Source of the DNA: Bimuria novae-zelandiae CBS 107.79
Lineage: Eukaryota > Ascomycota > Dothideomycetes > Pleosporales > Didymosphaeriaceae
Reading direction: 5' to 3'
NCBI GenBank assembly: GCA_010015655.1
Contig: ML976665.1
Span: 1,166,319-1,230,318 of the forward strand
DNA length: 64,000 nucleotides
Part shown: piece by piece, positions 10,436 to 23,200 of the stretch
Layout: each line of letters begins with the position of its first letter
Numbering within the stretch: position 1 is the stretch's first letter
The notes under the pieces: generated by a model
Database searches by the model: none
Seen by the model: the letters and a program-made list of their open reading frames with translations, nothing else
What the model was told of the DNA's origin: nothing
Program-made: the position numbers and the translations under genes

Positions 10436-13400
10436 GGTGGGTTGTGTTACCTTTCTCGAGTGGAGTGTGAGTGGGTGGAAGTGTGCAGGGAGAACGCAGC
10501 ACTGCTTAAGAAGCGGTGGGCGTGTGTCTCGAGGCTGAGCGCGTCTTGATGTGAATTGGCGAAGTCACAGTGTATCACCCACTGTGAGTAAGGATGAATT
10601 CACCAAAGTGATCAAGCCGAGCAAGGTGGACTGTGCGGCTCAAGTGCTCGTGCGAACTGCGTTTGTACTGATAGCAGTGCGGTGGACAGTCGGTCAAGTG
10701 ACGTAGGCTGATCGCTCGGGGTTTGCTGTTGGGTCGGGTTGGACGGGAAGCAGAGAGAAGAGCAGGAAGTGGTAAATTTATAAAGATCCAGGGGTCGAGG
10801 TCGAGGGTGAAGCGGCGGAGACAGTTCTGTAGCGGTGAATGTGGAGGGGTTGGCGGAGCGGCCACGGTGAATGTCGATTTGAGCGGCGGTGACGGGCGGT
10901 CTGGTTGAAACGTGAGTCAATGCAGCTCATGCCCAGAAGCACTGGTGTTGCTTTACCTGAAGCTGGATAGGGGTTGTCCCGACCATCCAAGCAGTATCTC
11001 CACGCAGCTATCCAGCTCTCCTCACGCAGAGTACGTAGTCCTTTCTCTCTGGCCGCAGAGCCTCAGAACGGGATAAAGATACTAAGAGAATGTACAGTCC
11101 AGCCAGCGAGCGAGCGGATAAGAAGCAATATATAGCTAACACAGAGGCGGCTCTGCGTCTGCGTCCGCGGTGTAAACGAAACAAGGCAGCGTAGGTGGAA
11201 GCGGCTCCCAAATTCACACACTCACTCGCACGCCTCGATTGCGACTCAGATGTCCTCGCACTCGTAAACGCAACGACGGGATAGAGGGCGAAATGAAGAA
11301 ATGGATTCGTTCGATTCACACAGCACCACAATCTTATACACTGACACTGCTCAATTTGGCACGACTGCCGCGCCCACAACCGCTACACGCAGCCCCAGCT
11401 CACAGTCCTTGCGCAGCGTCGCAGCATCTCCGCCAACACCACCAGAGAACCTCGCTATCGTTTTCCCCCTCGCTCACCCAGTGTATGTTTCGCATCGGCA
11501 ATCCCAGCGACGCACATATCTGCGCCCCGTCCGCGGGAGGCCCAGCAACCCCGTTTCTGGGTCAGGAACGTCGCGCGCGGGCGGAGGGTGCGCCGACCGC
11601 GGCTGCAAACGGCGTCGGTTAGCAAGTGACGGTTACGCGGGAGGACCCTGGCGCGGCGAGTCACCGCTCTGGGCTGTGACTGCTCTGCTGGGGGGACGAA
11701 CGCTCCGCGAGCGTCCTCTTCCCTCTGCCGCGGTCCCGCTCGCTCTCCCTGTCTCAGTGCTGTATCGCCTCTTCACCTCGTGTAGAGATTAGTTTTCGGG
11801 TAGCTAGCGGCGAGCGTGACGGGGCAGAAGCGAGAGTAAAGGACCCGGGGATTAGAGGGTTGTTTTGGGGAAGATTGGGACAACGTGGTGAGGGGTACCG
11901 GAACCGAACGCGAGGGAGTGGGGGGGTGGACGAGGCCCACGATGCGGCAAGGCTCTGCGCACCATTGTCCCGATGCGATGGCTGCGATTGTGATACCTTC
12001 CCAGAGATCGGCCTGGGGTTTTGGGTTATCTCGGGTTCGTAACGAGGTTGGGAGGTGGGCTATACATAGGAGTGGCCGTTGCTCTATCTCGGAGCCTGAT
12101 GGACGAACGTGCAGTTGGGGTGCCTGTGATTTTGATTGCTCTAGGCCTTTTTATGGTTTGGTGGTTTTGACTTTCTGGGAGGTATGATCGTCGCGTTTAA
12201 TTGTTATGGCGCATGATAAGGCCAGGTCGGAGGTGACGATCAAGGGAAAGCTAGTAGGTATTTAATTATTCTTGCGAGGGCCGTGGTGCAGATGGGCGTG
12301 TGAGAGGTCTCGTGGTCGTAGCCGGCCTATTCCAAGATCAACAATCAACGGAATTTGACAAAAGAACATGACTAAGGCCTTTAATAATGGAGAAAAGGCG
12401 CACAAAAGCATTTCATAGATGGAAGAGCACAAGGCACGTTGAGTTCTTATTCTGAGAAGTAGCAAAACTCGATGGTCTGACTTTGGGGGCAAATATCTCA
12501 TTGTCTTGTTCGCACGATGTATGGATGTGTGGATCTTAGACCTCCGCCATTAGATGAGTCTCTCCTTAGCACTGTTTGAAGTGTTGGTGCATGCCCTGCG
12601 GTGCTCATCCTGGTTTAATATAGTGGTGGCGGCATGGATCGTGATCTGATAGTGCTCGCTCCTACGTACATCGTTACCTGCGAGGATGCATATTCCATAC
12701 TGTAAGTGGGAGACGCTCTGGTACTAGCCACAGATGGTGCAGGAAGTTCGCTATACCCTTATCAAACATCTCCGTCCTTGCGATGTGTTGTCTCAGTGCG
12801 CCCTTTCATTGTGATCTGCTAAAAGAGGGCATACTAATAGTTAATCTAAATTCTTTTTAGAAGAAGGACAACACAAAATTCTTTAGCGTAGCCTCTTTCT
12901 CCACAAACCGAATGCGACTTCGGAATATGGTATCCGTGTACAAAGTAGATTGTATTGCTTGTCCTGGGGCAAATGACAATGCTAGATGAAGACATTTTCG
13001 TTGACCTTCACAACTAAAGTCTCTTGTATGAATGTGAAACTGGCCTATCGTTTCAGCACATTGTATTTCTAATTAATTCGAGAAACACCTGTGACGCAAA
13101 TGTTTGTACAACAGAGGCTAAGCCCGTTCTAGAGGTCAGGGTCTGCCATTAGGCAGCAATGCCCACGACACCATCTTGCATTCCTCACACGTAGTCTCTC
13201 CCATCTTCGCTCTAAATTCCTCCTATGAACCCGTTTCTTTGCGTAATCAGGCTGCTGGCCGGCCTCTCAAGTCATCTCGACTCACTAATCATTGACTCAT
13301 TGCGGGGTCATCGGACTCGAGCTTACTGCCTCCTGCTGTTTGCATAGTAGCGTTTAGTGGCAGCACTACTCCAGCTGCCACGCTTCTTCCCAGCTCTGTT

Positions 13401-14134
13401 TGCAGTCGAGACTGACGATGAAGGCGTCGAAGCCCAATGGTGTTGGCGACTGAGATTGTCGGTAGGGCTGACGAGCTGAGAACAGCACCAACTATACCGT
13501 TAACAGTTAGGACTTCCAACAGGCCAACACCGCTTGTTCACTTGAACTTCACTTCCATGTTGCGCAAGCTTATTGTGCTGATGCGAAAACGACAGACGGA
13601 GGCAGCAGGTGCTTGCGCACAGTTTGCACGGTCCTCGTGCGCGATGCCTTCACGTGTTTTGACAAACTTACCAGGATAGAAACTCTTCCCACGGCTCCCT
13701 CGTTCAACACCAAAATCCTGTCAAATCACATCAACACCACAACGCTACTGCCTCTGCAAAAGTTTTAAAGCCTAGAGGGATTCTTGTCACTTCCGCCCTT
13801 TCCATCAGTATCGCTTTCACCCGCATTGACGCTCCTCCGTGCTATTTCAACGTCTTACTCGCGCCTGCCGAGAGACGCACGGCCACTGTGGCGTCACTGC
13901 GCCATTCTCCACAGAATTTTTCGTAGGCAACATCTAACGGCCGCGCGTTGGACCGAACTTGGTGAATGCGACGACGGCAAACTCCGGCCGCCTGTGAACG
14001 ATAAAAGATCTCATCGCGAGGACTAAGCGGGTCATCGTCCCTCAACTCCTTGCTTTCTACTATTGGTTGTGTTACCCTTGAGGGACCCTGCGCCAACAAA
14101 GAACAACAAGAGAAGGATCCACAAAACAAACAAC
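10436..14134. other. Long divergent intergenic region, no gene recognised
   Basis: About 3.7 kb between the starts of the zinc-binding gene (-) and the ABC transporter (+). ORFs exist (for example 163 codons at 11301-11792) but are Ser/Pro/Arg-rich, overlap in several frames and show no domain. It should contain both promoters and 5' UTRs. No repeat structure was found. Confidence 0.55.
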
Positions 14135-16747
14135 ATGGCCGACCCACGTGGTAGCGCCGCTCAATACACCACGATGGTACTGTTGGACTATATTCAAGCA
14201 CCTTCGGTGGGCCTATACTGGCTTGCACTGACTGGCTTTGGCATGTGCGTGCTGCAAGAATCAAAACCAATATCGTTCAGGCGGAGACGCCTCGCCATCG
14301 CACTGGCGCTAGCTCTGGTAGCAGGATACATTGTAGAGGTCTTGTACTACTTCAGTCGGTCGGTCGCAGACCCGCAATACACAGCTCCACGAAATGCAGC
14401 TATCCGATGTTTAGGATCGATTCTTGTCTGGATACCGCTTAGCTCTTCCATCACCACAAACTCAAAACTCATCTGGCATCCGTATTTTGGGAGCTTTGTC
14501 GTTCAGTTTGCATTTGAGATGATAATCTGCATGCTGCGCGGCTTCTCTCTTCCGCTCGACGATCGCTATAGTAATATACCGCTGAGCATCAGCGCATTGA
14601 GGGCACTTGTTTCCTTGGTCCTATTGGTCGACGGACTTTTGATTCTAATATCGAGCAAAGGAGGGAAAGGAACAGATGATGAAGAGCAATCGTTGCTTGG
14701 AGCACAAGCGAATGGATCTGCAGCAGCAAATGGATCCGCAACGGCAAATGGTAATGCAGGGTATGGCTCGATCGAACAGGCGTCCTCAGATGACAATGGC
14801 GACGACGAAACCCTGGCCGCTCATGATAAAGAGATCAAGGACCAACAAGCAAAGCGACTGGAAGAGCAAGGAGGATGGTTTGGCTATCTGAAGAGTTTCA
14901 TGATCTTCTTGCCCTACCTGTGGCCAAAGGATGACTGGAGGATCATGCTCGCCTTGTTTCTGCGGCTCATTCATCTCGTTCAAGGCCGCGCGCTCAATCT
15001 TCTCGAGCCTCGGCAGCTTGGAATTATTACGGACAAGATCACTCAGGGCGCCCACGAGATGCTGTGGGCAGACATCGGGCTTTGGACGTTCTACCGCTGG
15101 ATCAACAGCTATAGTGGCCTCGGAATCATCGACAACTTCGCTGAGACGTACATCGGCAATCAGGCATTCGAAAGAATCACGATCCTCGCTTACAAGCACC
15201 TCATGAGCTTATCCATGGATTTCCACACGTCCAAGGACTCCGGCGAGGTGCTGAAAGCCGTTGAACAGGCATCCTCTTTGAATTCGCTCATCGAACTGGT
15301 CCTCTTCGAGGTCTTTCCAATCCTTGTCGACCTCGTGATCGCCATGTGGTACGTCACACACCTCTTTGATGCCTACATGGCTTTTCTCGTCTTGTTCATG
15401 GGTCTCGCATACATCTGGCTGGGCCTTTACTTCACGACTTGGTCACAAGCCCGCCGAAGGGTGTATGTTGCGAAGCAGCGTACGGAAAACACAACAGTCA
15501 ATGAAACAGTGCACAACTGGCAGACTGTCGCATACTTCAACAGAGCGCCCTACGAGACAGAACGCTACCGAGCCAATATTCGTAACACCATCATGGCTCA
15601 TTACGCGTACTACTTCCGCTCGGTCGGTGGCCATGCAGCCCAGGACCTACTTATGACGTTTGGATATTCGGCGTGCTGTATCTTTGCCATCCACCAGATC
15701 ATATACGGCGGCAAACCGGTCGGCAACCTCATCGTCTTCATAATGTACTGGTCTACAATGATGTCACCACTGTATATGATGTCCTACAGCTACCGCCACA
15801 TCTCCAGCAGTCTCATCGACGCAGAGCGCCTCCTACAACTCCTCAATACGAAGCCCACTGTCTCCGACCGCGAAAACGCAAAGGACCTCATAGTCAAAGC
15901 GGGAAAGGTCGAATACAAAGACGTAGACTTCGCCTACGACGCGCGCAAGCAGATCATCAAAAACGTCAACTTTACGGTCGACGGCGGCAAGACCGTAGCC
16001 TTTGTCGGAGAAACCGGCGGCGGAAAGTCCACCATGCTCAAGCTGCTCTTCCGCTTCTACGACGTGACCAACGGCTCCATCACCATCGACGGCCAAGATC
16101 TGCGCTCAGTCACGCTCTCCAGCATCCGCGACGCCATCGGCCTCGTCCCGCAGGACCCCGCGCTCTTCAACCAGACAATCCGCCAGAACGTGCGCTACGC
16201 GCGCCTCGACGCCTCCGACGCTGAAATCGAAGACGCCTGCCGCGCGGCCGCCATCCACGACGACATCGTCTCTTTCCCTGACGGGTACGCCTCCAAAGTC
16301 GGCGAGCGCGGCGTGCGCCTCTCCGGCGGCCAGCTCCAGCGTATCGCCATCGCGCGCGTGTTGCTCAAGAACCCCAAGATCGTCATGCTCGACGAGGCCA
16401 CCTCCGCCATCGACTCTGCCATCGAGGCGCAAATCCAGGAGGCGTTTCGCAGGCTGAGCAGGGGCCGCACGACTTTTGTGATTGCGCACAGGTTGAGTAC
16501 GATTGTGGATGCGGATTGTATCCTTGTGGTGGAGAAGGGTGAGATCATTGAGAGGGGCACGCACGCGGAGCTTATTGCGAGGGGAGGCAAGTATTGGGAG
16601 CTGTGGAGTAAGCAGACGGCTGGGAATGCGTCGGCTGAGGGGAGTGCACTCGAGGAGGTGTTGGTTGACGTCACGCCACCAGAGGGTGAGGGTGTGACGG
16701 CGTCGGGAAGTAGTAGCGCGGAGGGTGCGGTTGAGAAGAGACGATGA
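14135..16747 (+). CDS. hmt1: HMT1-type ABC half-transporter (heavy-metal tolerance, ABCB6-like)
   Basis: A single exon of 870 residues from the ATG at 14135 (context CAACATGGCC); the frame is open upstream but has no better ATG. Residues 1-190 hold several membrane helices, the extra N-terminal domain typical of HMT1/ABCB6-type half-transporters. A variable Asn/Ala/Gly-rich cytosolic linker (about 190-250) and a six-helix ABC membrane domain (about 265-560) follow. The nucleotide-binding domain has Walker A GETGGGKST (625-633), Q-loop VPQDPALF (about 670), signature LSGGQ (729-733), Walker B IVMLDEATS (749-757) and H-loop His785. Known role: ATP-driven transport into the vacuole or related organelles of metal-thiol conjugates such as phytochelatin- or glutathione-cadmium. 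Substrate is inferred. All catalytic motifs are intact. Confidence 0.93.
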   Translation: MADPRGSAAQYTTMVLLDYIQAPSVGLYWLALTGFGMCVLQESKPISFRRRRLAIALALALVAGYIVEVLYYFSRSVADPQYTAPRNAAIRCLGSILVWIPLSSSITTNSKLIWHPYFGSFVVQFAFEMIICMLRGFSLPLDDRYSNIPLSISALRALVSLVLLVDGLLILISSKGGKGTDDEEQSLLGAQANGSAAANGSATANGNAGYGSIEQASSDDNGDDETLAAHDKEIKDQQAKRLEEQGGWFGYLKSFMIFLPYLWPKDDWRIMLALFLRLIHLVQGRALNLLEPRQLGIITDKITQGAHEMLWADIGLWTFYRWINSYSGLGIIDNFAETYIGNQAFERITILAYKHLMSLSMDFHTSKDSGEVLKAVEQASSLNSLIELVLFEVFPILVDLVIAMWYVTHLFDAYMAFLVLFMGLAYIWLGLYFTTWSQARRRVYVAKQRTENTTVNETVHNWQTVAYFNRAPYETERYRANIRNTIMAHYAYYFRSVGGHAAQDLLMTFGYSACCIFAIHQIIYGGKPVGNLIVFIMYWSTMMSPLYMMSYSYRHISSSLIDAERLLQLLNTKPTVSDRENAKDLIVKAGKVEYKDVDFAYDARKQIIKNVNFTVDGGKTVAFVGETGGGKSTMLKLLFRFYDVTNGSITIDGQDLRSVTLSSIRDAIGLVPQDPALFNQTIRQNVRYARLDASDAEIEDACRAAAIHDDIVSFPDGYASKVGERGVRLSGGQLQRIAIARVLLKNPKIVMLDEATSAIDSAIEAQIQEAFRRLSRGRTTFVIAHRLSTIVDADCILVVEKGEIIERGTHAELIARGGKYWELWSKQTAGNASAEGSALEEVLVDVTPPEGEGVTASGSSSAEGAVEKRR

Positions 16748-19700
16748 GGATACAGGGACGTAATGAGAGTTTAATCACGGGTGGGTACGTTTAGTATTTC
16801 GCTACGTGGATTGAATGTGGGTTTACAAGGCGTTGGAGTTGTGGATTTTCATCAAAATATGGGCATTGAAATTCGGCACCACGACTGCGTAGAAATTGAG
16901 ACGTGTAGAGGTAGATTAAATGTAGAAATGACTAAATGAGCCAGCCAACGGTGCAACGAAGATATGAGTGAATGGATGCGACGGCCAGGCATGACATTAA
17001 GAAGCAACTGAGATACATCGTAGTAATGCCGTCAAGAACACATTCTGGAAATCTTGTCGCAGGAGAAATAAGGCCATGAGAAGGCCTGCTCGTCCATCTA
17101 CGAGATCGTCGACGAAAAACAAAGTCCGAAATGCAAGGCCAAACGAGCAGTATGAATGAGGGTGTACTCCAAGCGTATTGGATGCACCTCAGCGATGCAA
17201 AGACATGCGTACCAATGATGAAGTCGATGCTTGTCCGCCCAGCGTCACAGAGGACGGGAAGGTTTAGTGTACGCTATCTCGCATAAAGACAATGGAGGCA
17301 TACGTCGGAAGGCGACAAAATTGGGACGATGTATACCTGCGAGGTTTTCCAGAAGCGTTAGCGCCTTCTCGTTTTGTTGGGTACCTGGGCGGCTTCCGAG
17401 CGTGCGGTGTAGGCGTTCAGCGCTCTGATTGGTCGGCTCTTTGCTGGGTAGCAAAGGCTTCACGCCTCGCGAAACACTCGTATTGCGTGGACTGTCGAGG
17501 ACTCGACGCTAGTAGGACAGGATGTCGCCTTCGATTATGCTAGTATATGGCGTCCTGGGTGTATAATTGGTAGGCGTTGAGGGGTGACGAGCGCGAAGCT
17601 GTGGGCACGTGCTAACATTTGGCGCAACTATAGCGCTAAACCGTGCGACTCCATGGTCAAATCAAGAAACCCATGCAGACGGAGTGTTGCGACCCGCTGC
17701 ATCGAATCTCGGTTCATTTGGCTGTATATTCTCCCATGCAGTCAGCACTTCCGCGTTTGGAACCCGCGCGGCTGGTTGAATCGTCCTACACTGACTGGGC
17801 TTGAAGACCGCACACACGACTGTCTCACGCAAAGGGAAACCAGATGAAAGAGAACTTAGACTGCCGGGTAATGGAGCTGAGAGCTTGCAGTCGTGATGAT
17901 TTTCTGTAGCCTTACTTCGGTCGAGATTGGGAAAGAGGCCGCCAAGGAGAGGTGGACAGACAAACAACAGCGACGTCGGGTAAGAGGTCGGTGTCAAGAC
18001 CCGACGCCCTCACCGATGTCCTGCATCGGCACGGCTGCACAGAATAAACGGGAGCGGGTCGAGGCGAAACGAGCTGAAGATGGTATGGTCGAAGCAGGTA
18101 AGAGGTTGAACGGCGGTAGACACGATCGTGATTCGCCGGATGTTAAACCTCCACATGGTCGAGAGTTGCAGATTCACGCTGTCGCCGGACTCAAGGTAAG
18201 GCAAGCTGAGAAGGGTAACGGGCAAATGTGCGCGCGGAAGCTGGAGGCGGTTTTAGCGATCTCATTGGTTGACGGGTTGCCTTACCTATGTCCCAGATAT
18301 GCACATGGTGAACCTGTCTTGCCCAATACATGGGCCACCAGCATCTGACCAGACTAATCGCCCTACGCCATCTATGCCTTGACGACACCTCCTTCCCCAC
18401 TCCTGCACGTCTTACTGTTTTATTGGCTCCAGGTGCAGGGCTGGGCTTTTACATTCCCTGTCGGGCCAGTCTGGCCCGGGGTCAAGCGTCGTACACGAGC
18501 GTCAAATTCGCTGGCAAGGATAAGCGCCTGAAGTGCCTGCCTTGTGGTGGAAGAGAAGCCAGTATGACTTCAAAACGCGAGCAGTGCCCGCACCCGCTTT
18601 CCGCACACTCTTGCAGATCGTCCAAAGCCCATGCGTTGGCGATACGACCGCTACGACGGACAACCGAGGACTCGACCACACAACAGAGGGCAGGCTCCGG
18701 TGAGGTGCTGTGCTGTTGACACGAAGAATTGCAGTGGTGGTGACAGAAAAGGCGGACCGCTGCACGGGCAGGCCACTCAGAGACCGCCACGTAGGATGTG
18801 CTTTCGACACTGATTTTGCCGGCCGACAATGGATATGATATCGTTCGTATGTATTGCCTTCCGGGAGATCGTCGTCTCCGTACTGACTCTGCCATGGTGT
18901 AGAAAGAAAGGGAAAGTGCCACGGGCACGAAAAGCAACAGGCGACAAACAGCGACACAAACGGTTTTACAACGAGAGCGCGGGCTTCGACGGCTGAATCG
19001 GCCAGGGAAGGACGCAGACCATGACGGCTCTGCCGCTTCACGATCTCTCAACAAACAGCTCTTTCGTCGCATACTCCGGACCCCAGGTCGAATTCACCCT
19101 ACACACACCCCATGCGGAAGGCGCGATGGGAGCTGCCCAGCGCAACAGAAAGGACAATAGCCGGCATGCCGTCGGGAAGATTGCTGTGGGACATGGCGCT
19201 GCGTCTGGCGGCTCGAGGGGTATCAAAGGTGCATTGCCGAAGCTGCGAGAGGTGCAGGCGAGTATGCACATGTGGTGTTGTCGACGAGGAAGACGAGGTT
19301 CTGCGCGGGGAAGGCGGCAGCGAAGCGTCCAGTGATCCTAAAGCGGTTTAGCGCGCCTTCCAAGCGAATCCCACCTCGACGTCGCGCTTGTCTCGCAAAC
19401 ATTCCTCCTACACTCCCTCTTCCTCCGACTGCTGCTCTCGCGCACGCCTCATATACCGCGTGCGCCTCCGCTCCTGCTTTATGATTCAGGCTCACTATCA
19501 CGGAGCAGCCGCCGCGCCGTTGCCAGCGGGCCGTGCACCATCACCTCCCCGCTTCTATTTGCGGCACGCGAACCTTTTGGATTGGACGGTTCTGGGCCCC
19601 CATCTCAAAGCGCAGCGGCTACTTCATCGCAAGCAAAACACGGCCAATCATGGTAAAAGATATTCTCCGTTACATCATTAAAGCGACAGTTAAGCTATAG

Positions 19701-19908
19701 GAAAAAGCAGCGATGGTATGAGGTAACGCCCGGCCGTCCTCCTTTGGCCCATCTCTCTCCCTAACCGTCGGCCTTCTCCCTGTCAATCCGTCCACAAACG
19801 CCAGAAAGAGTGTGGTCTCTGTCCGAATAGCTTCCCGAACCAGATTTACATGAAACCGACCACCAAACGCCAATGTTATAGTACCAACTCCAGGGCAAGC
19901 TCGCGCGC
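16748..19908. other. Convergent intergenic region, no gene recognised
   Basis: About 3.2 kb between the HMT1-like gene (+) and the small Cys-rich gene (-). Candidate ORFs (for example 18482-19072 and 18502-19041 on the minus strand) overlap one another in different frames and have no domain, so none is called. No repeat or RNA gene was found. Confidence 0.5.
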
Positions 19909-20241
19909 TTAAACCTGTTGCCGTCGGCGTGCCTTCTCGTAGTTCAGGTTCCGGATTTCCATGTCCAGGTTGGCAATTTGCTCCATTGATTTGTCGATGG
20001 AGGCGTGGAACTTGTCGCCTTCGCGCTGCCAGCGGTGAACACGGTCCACTTCTGCGGCCCGCTTCCTCTGCTTGCAATCGACCTTGTCGCAGATCTTGCA
20101 CTTCTGCGGCAAGTGCGTGGTGTGGAAGACGAGCTTCATGCCGCACGTCTCGCCCATGCGGTACTCCTTGTTGCAGTGCTGCCGGAAGTTGCCCCACTTG
20201 TAATCGCCACAAGCGAATCGGTGCTGTTCGTAGAAGCACAT
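19909..20241 (-). CDS. Small cysteine-rich fungal protein with C-terminal helix, function unknown
   Basis: An intact ORF of 110 residues (MCFYEQHRFACGDYKWGNFRQHCN start). Seven cysteines lie at 2, 11, 23, 33, 48, 51 and 56; the last three form a CKICDKVDCK motif that suggests metal binding. From about residue 60 the chain is Arg/Glu-rich, helical and probably coiled-coil. It matches a type of small protein widespread in Pezizomycotina, recognised by the MCFYxxxxFACGD..W opening and the later RW..EGDKFHASIDKSM block. There is no signal peptide, so it is not a secreted effector. The ATG sits at the family start. Function is not known. Confidence 0.8.
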   Translation of the reverse strand: MCFYEQHRFACGDYKWGNFRQHCNKEYRMGETCGMKLVFHTTHLPQKCKICDKVDCKQRKRAAEVDRVHRWQREGDKFHASIDKSMEQIANLDMEIRNLNYEKARRRQQV

Positions 20242-23200
20242 GTTTCAAGAGCAAAGACTTCGAGATACCTGGCGTTTGCTGGAACATTAGCCTTATAAGC
20301 CCATCGTTTGGATGAGAAGAGCTCGCAACGCACCTGGACTTCTTCGATGGAACACAGCTGCGTTATGATTGGCTCGCCGGTCGAACTACTACGTCGATGA
20401 GTCTCAGGGGCAACGGTAGTGGGCAAAAGTTCGACAAGACACACAACGGTTGGACGACAGGCAATCGACAAGTTGTCTTGTTGATCCCCTTGTTTGAAAG
20501 AGAAGGGACAAAGGAGTCAACTGTGTGAAGAGGTGGCAGATGTTCAAGGTTCAATTGCTTTGACTGGAGGAGGTGGTCTTCTCGAGCTTGATGGAGTTGA
20601 ATCTCTGGGAAATTTTACCGCTATTTATGCTTCAGATGAGAGCATTATCGTCGACACGTCGCCATCGAATGGCTCCCGAGCCCGGACCGCCGTCAGACCA
20701 TGGATTGGTGCCATGACCCGTCCATCACTCGACGACGTCGTACCCCACCCCGTTCCGTCCAACAATGTCGCCACAATCAACGCCAACCTCTCGTCCTGCC
20801 GCTAAGCAAGTGCGGAGACGTGCTGCAATGATACCCTAGGCCGTGCCGGCGCACCTGCTGCACAGAGATATCACACTGGCTAGGGGGTTGACGCTCCGGT
20901 GGCTTCGTTGGCAGCAAAATCTTCCTTGTCTGGCGGGAAATGGCATCCGTTCCTTGTCGCCATGTTTCAGCCAGCTGTCATAGTTGGGGCCAGAAGGGTC
21001 GTTCGGGCAATTTCGAGCCTTACATCCACCTCGAGAGTGAAGATTTGTGAAGCGAGCCAGATCACGTGTTTGGTAGTCCATGCCGAACCACAGTCCGCTC
21101 CACGAGTCGTTTGTCACTAGGGGAAGCGATTGGCCAATGGTCTCCATATGCTCGTCCTACGCTTTTGCCCGTAGCAGTGGGAATCTACGGGACATTATTC
21201 GCCCTCGGACCCCTACCAGTCTCGCCCTGGAAAATACGGTCGAGTGCGTGCATCTCGTGGGACAGTGCTCGAGCACACTCGGAAGGATCACTCTGGTTGG
21301 ATGCTGGCAGTTCCCCTGGTCCCTCACTACCTTGTGTGTTTCTGGCGTCCCGCGAATCGCCGTGTGTAATCTTTCCTGTGTCGTTTCCTGTTTTCTTCGT
21401 AGGAGATGGCTAATCAACGCACAGGCACGGGAACACTACCACACCGTATCCGTCGTTCGTTACCTTTCTCGCCGCCCTTGGCTGACACGAGGGCTCCCAG
21501 CCCCCTCACTCGCAGGTTGGAGGCATTGTCGGCCAGTCACCTTATCTTCACCTGCTGCACATCCGCTCTTGGGCACCCATCCCGTCATACCATGCCGTCT
21601 TAGCGTGGTCCACAACTATATGCAACCTGCAGGGCGCATGGCACGAACACTTCGTTTCCACTCAGCTGATCGACTGTCCATCGGCTTACTTTTCCCGCAC
21701 CCTGCCACTGTTGAATCGATACGATATGCACGCTGACAGGCATGACTCTGTTAGATAACAAGATGGCATAAAGTTTATGCGGCACCTAGCCCGCCATCGC
21801 ATATCGAAGCAATCATCTGGCATCCGGGACGACGCTAGAACAGGCCAAAGCCATACTACATCGGAGATCTCTGACGTGGCGGGCACCGTTTGGTTGAATC
21901 TTTTGAAAGCATTCATCCGGGCATCCGTCTGGCAATCAATAACAGCATTGACACAACATTCCGCGGGGCTTTGTCCGGTTTTCACTGTGGTCCGAGCTGG
22001 GAATGCCTGCCATAACTCGCAGAAAGGGCGTCACAAGATGGCAAACCCTAGACCTTCCTCAGAGCGCCTTCACCGGTTGCCCCACCAAGGGTATGTTCTC
22101 ATAGCGTACAGCATACCCTTGGGCTCAATTCGTAGTCAATGCGGTGGCAATATCCTGCACGGTGGTCCCGCCAGTCTTCCGGTCCAACTCTGCGTTATTC
22201 TCAAACGAGAAATGAGCACCTTTACCGGGCCAATATTTGCTCGTCGATAAATTATGTCTCACATGGTGACTGCTGCGTCTGGCATCCGGTCTCGTACGCC
22301 ATCGATCGAGAGTGTCGGTGAAGGCGTTGCTGCCGCGTCTTTCACACGGTAAGTTGTTGTTGTTTCTCATTCCAGAATGAGCCTCGCGTCGAGTATGACT
22401 CCCAGCCAATCGTTCATAGCGAAATGAACACCAAACCCAGACCTCTTCTGCAACCTACCAAAAAGCAACCTCACACCTGGTAATCATAGTTTGACCACTA
22501 TAATTCTGCTTCATTATTCACTCTTCGGCCCCTACCTTGAATCAGCGGGTGCGTGATTTGTTGGACAACAAAAGTGGTCGCGAAAAAGGCCGTCTGGCAC
22601 TATCAGTACGTCTGGTTGTCATGGCAAGACGTTGAGATTTACTACTTCCGGCTCCGCACGAGATTTCAATCATGTGAGTCGACAACAATGCTGGGTAAGG
22701 TGGTAGCGACAGACTGCACAAGGGATCTGTGGAGAGCGAGCTGGCAGGTCGCACGCAATTTTGATCCCGAGACGAGAGAACAATGTGCGTTGGTGGGTCC
22801 GATTTGCGGTCTGCTGGGCCTGGGATGGTGATTGGCTCGGGCTATGTAAGAGGGCTGGGCTGGTGGGGATGAGTGGCCTGGATGCGTGATGCTGCATGGG
22901 CTGGGAAATGGTTGGTCAATGATGATGAGGAGTGCCTGGTGCCGAGAGGCGTTGCGAGGGGTGAAGAACGAGCTCGAAGGAGACTACCGCGCTCTCGGCG
23001 TAGTAACTCTGAACAAAGTGACGGGATCCTCCTCAGCAACTCCATCTACAAGCTCGTCATCATTAATCCAGTGTATAGAGAGAGCCAGTGCAGTGATCGG
23101 ATACCGGCGGGCGCAAGATGTTAGCCTCAGGGCTGAGAATTTTTCGCCCGTCGGCGCCTGGTCACGGCTTGCTCGTGCAAGGCATCAGCGGTCGCTGCTT

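Noticed and set aside
9627..10538. 303-codon plus-strand ORF antisense to the zinc-binding gene
   Set aside because: Mirror of a GC-rich coding frame; Ser/Arg/Cys-rich without a domain, while the minus strand has a structured zinc motif.
11301..11792. 163-codon plus-strand ORF in the long divergent spacer
   Set aside because: Low-complexity Ser/Thr/Pro then Arg-rich reading, overlapped by another ORF at 11239-11622; likely chance in GC-rich DNA.
18482..19072. Two overlapping minus-strand ORFs of 196 and 179 codons
   Set aside because: They overlap in different frames; neither shows a domain or a coding-like pattern, so at most one could be real and neither can be supported.
21080..21736. 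218-codon plus-strand ORF in the gene-poor region
   Set aside because: No domain, Ser/Arg/Cys-rich composition, competing open frames in the same bases. No conserved block recognised.
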